From contig JAGLSG010000021.1 in NCBI GenBank assembly GCA_023135865.1, forward strand, positions 1 to 42,347: 42,347 nucleotides of DNA, read 5' to 3'. Every line of letters begins with the position of its first letter. The first letter of the stretch is position 1. The position numbers were made by a program, and so were the translations under genes. The notes below the pieces were generated by a model. That model was not told where the DNA came from, made no database searches, and worked only from the letters and a program-made list of their open reading frames with translations. Of this stretch, positions 41,161-42,347 are shown in pieces. The stretch is from Planctomycetota bacterium (GTDB lineage: Bacteria; Planctomycetota; Phycisphaerae; Sedimentisphaerales; Anaerobacaceae).

Positions 41161-41199
41161 GCTATTCAACACCAAAAAGCTATCTGTCGCTTTTAATCG

Positions 41200-41228
41200 T
41201 TGACACAAACTGCTAAACGCAATAATAT
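41200..41228 (+). promoter_or_regulatory. sigma70-type promoter of ppdK
   Basis: A consensus TTGACA (41200-41205) is followed after 17 bases by TAATAT (41223-41228). It gives a leader of about 60 bases before the ATG at 41298. Confidence 0.65.
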
Positions 41229-41297
41229 CTCAACTTTTACAATACACAATAAATTACCATCTGCAATCTACGGATTACGAAAGGAGATTTTCAAAAA

Positions 41298-42347
41298 ATG
41301 GCGGAAAAGAGAGTTTACTTCTTCGGCGGCGGAAAGGCCGAGGGCAATGCAAAAATGAAAGAACTGCTCGGCGGAAAAGGGGCTAACCTCGCTGAAATGA
41401 CAAAAATCGGCGTACCGGTTCCAGCTGGATTTACCATCGCTACAAAAGTCTGCAGCGAGTATTACAAAAACAGCGGAAAATGGCCAAAAGGCCTGGCAGA
41501 GGAAATCGATAAAAATATCGCCAAACTCGAAAAGGCAATGGATGCCAATCTCGGCTGCTCAAAAAAACCGCTGCTCGTTAGTGTGCGAAGCGGAGCTGCT
41601 GTCTCTATGCCGGGTATGATGGACACCGTTCTTAATCTCGGACTAAACGACGATGTAATCGAAGGCATTATAAAGAAGACAAAAAATCCAAGATTCGCCT
41701 ACGACATTTATCGCAGATTTATCGATATGTTCGGCGATGTTGTAATGGGATGCAGCCACGAATATTTTGAAGATGTACTGCACAAGGCAAAAATAAAAGC
41801 CGGCGTTGAACTCGACAATGAGTTGACCGCAGAACAATTAAAAGATGTCGTGGATAAATATAAAGCTGTCTACAAAAAGCACGTTGGCAAAATGTTCCCA
41901 CAGGCCGGCAAAGAGCAACTCACGCTGGCAATCAACGCTGTCATTAAATCATGGATGATTGACAGAGCCATCAAGTATAGAAAACTCAACAATATAACCG
42001 GCCTTCTCGGAACAGCTGTTAATGTCCAAGCGATGGTCTTCGGAAATATGGGAAAAGATTGTGGAACTGGTGTCTGCTTCACACGCAACCCAAGTACTGG
42101 CAAAAAAGAATTTTACGGCGAATTTTTAATGAACGCACAAGGCGAAGATGTTGTCGCTGGAATCAGAACACCCGTACCACTAAAGAAATTGGCCAAAGTA
42201 ATGCCGAAGTGCTACAAGCAGTTGACAACATTAATGACAAGTTTGGAAAAACATTATAAAGATATGCAGGATATGGAATTTACGATCCAGGAGAAGAAAC
42301 TTTACATCCTCCAGACTCGTGGCGGCAAGCGTACGGCGGCGGCAGCG
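41298..42347 (+). CDS. ppdK: pyruvate, phosphate dikinase (5' part, runs off the window)
   Basis: Interconverts pyruvate, ATP and phosphate with PEP, AMP and pyrophosphate. The first 350 codons are present. They cover the nucleotide-binding N-terminal domain: VYFFGGGKAEGN, ELLGGKGANLAEMTKIGVPVPAGFTI, LLVSVRSGAAVSMPGMMDTVLNLGLND (the PPDK hallmark), MVFGNMGKDCGTGVCFTRNPSTGKKEFYGEF and, at the edge, LYILQTRGGKRTA. The usual sequence at the last point is QTRNGKRTA, so Gly for Asn is a small change. AAGGAG (41281-41286) lies 11 bases before the ATG. PPDK is common in fermentative anaerobes, where it works with glycolysis in either direction. Confidence 0.95.
   Translation, partial: MAEKRVYFFGGGKAEGNAKMKELLGGKGANLAEMTKIGVPVPAGFTIATKVCSEYYKNSGKWPKGLAEEIDKNIAKLEKAMDANLGCSKKPLLVSVRSGAAVSMPGMMDTVLNLGLNDDVIEGIIKKTKNPRFAYDIYRRFIDMFGDVVMGCSHEYFEDVLHKAKIKAGVELDNELTAEQLKDVVDKYKAVYKKHVGKMFPQAGKEQLTLAINAVIKSWMIDRAIKYRKLNNITGLLGTAVNVQAMVFGNMGKDCGTGVCFTRNPSTGKKEFYGEFLMNAQGEDVVAGIRTPVPLKKLAKVMPKCYKQLTTLMTSLEKHYKDMQDMEFTIQEKKLYILQTRGGKRTAAAA

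Overview
The window looks like chromosomal DNA of an anaerobic, fairly low-GC planctomycete of the class Phycisphaerae (Sedimentisphaerales-like). Pointers are a secreted CotH-kinase giant with an N-terminal type I dockerin, a dnaA gene without dnaN/recF beside it, a Gram-negative envelope gene set (TolC/HlyD, LptE-like) and heavily repeat-laden intergenic spaces. This placement is an inference from gene content; no rRNA or other phylogenetic marker was compared.

Layout. (1) 1-22: the 5' end of a minus-strand tRNA. (2) 130-9339, minus: a five-gene operon, CotH kinase/lamin-tail surface protein, VTC-domain (polyphosphate polymerase-like) protein, DUF4956 membrane protein, HlyD-type adaptor and TolC-type outer-membrane channel. 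It reads as one surface-protein phosphorylation/export system. (3) 9340-17603: an accessory island, all minus: two-HTH sigma-like regulator, ABC ATPase and GNAT protein (a split version of the COG2401 architecture), ParB-like protein, small terminase-like protein and large terminase. No capsid, portal, tail, integrase or lysis gene is present. A two-gene HEPN cassette with its own promoter sits behind the terminase, between two copies of the terminase's last 96 bp. (4) 17604-20190, plus: fmt and rsmB. (5) 20653-22665: secreted GH127 glycosidase. (6) 22666-24714: dnaA behind an array of in-frame tandem repeats that forms a chain of short upstream ORFs, each ending inside the Shine-Dalgarno of the next. 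(7) 24980-30968: DUF296/PPC protein, Gfo/Idh/MocA oxidoreductase, ApbE flavin transferase, TIGR03960-like radical SAM protein, LOG-family protein and nth. (8) 30965-36445, minus: DsbD-like reductase, FtsH, LptE-like lipoprotein and TPR protein. (9) 36762-39442: conserved unknown membrane-anchored protein, trmB, and an isochorismatase-fold protein without its catalytic residues. (10) 39447-41016: a restriction-modification pair. (11) 41298-end: the 5' part of ppdK.

Across the window the intergenic gaps are filled with modular dispersed repeats: a GTCATTGCGAG...GCAATCTCAACC element with (TTTCGCACC)n tails, a GGTTAGCCCTGCCATnnTGATGGCAGGG hairpin, CGTATTGCGTATCTCGTG strings, a TTTAATCGCTGATT element and an A/T-rich 130-bp palindrome. 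They supply Shine-Dalgarno-like GAAAGG strings, form ORF ends, and appear to have entered coding sequence in frame.

The strongest candidates for undescribed biology are the dnaA leader uORF cascade, the terminase-ParB-COG2401 island with its HEPN cassette, and the CotH-VTC-DUF4956-HlyD-TolC operon.
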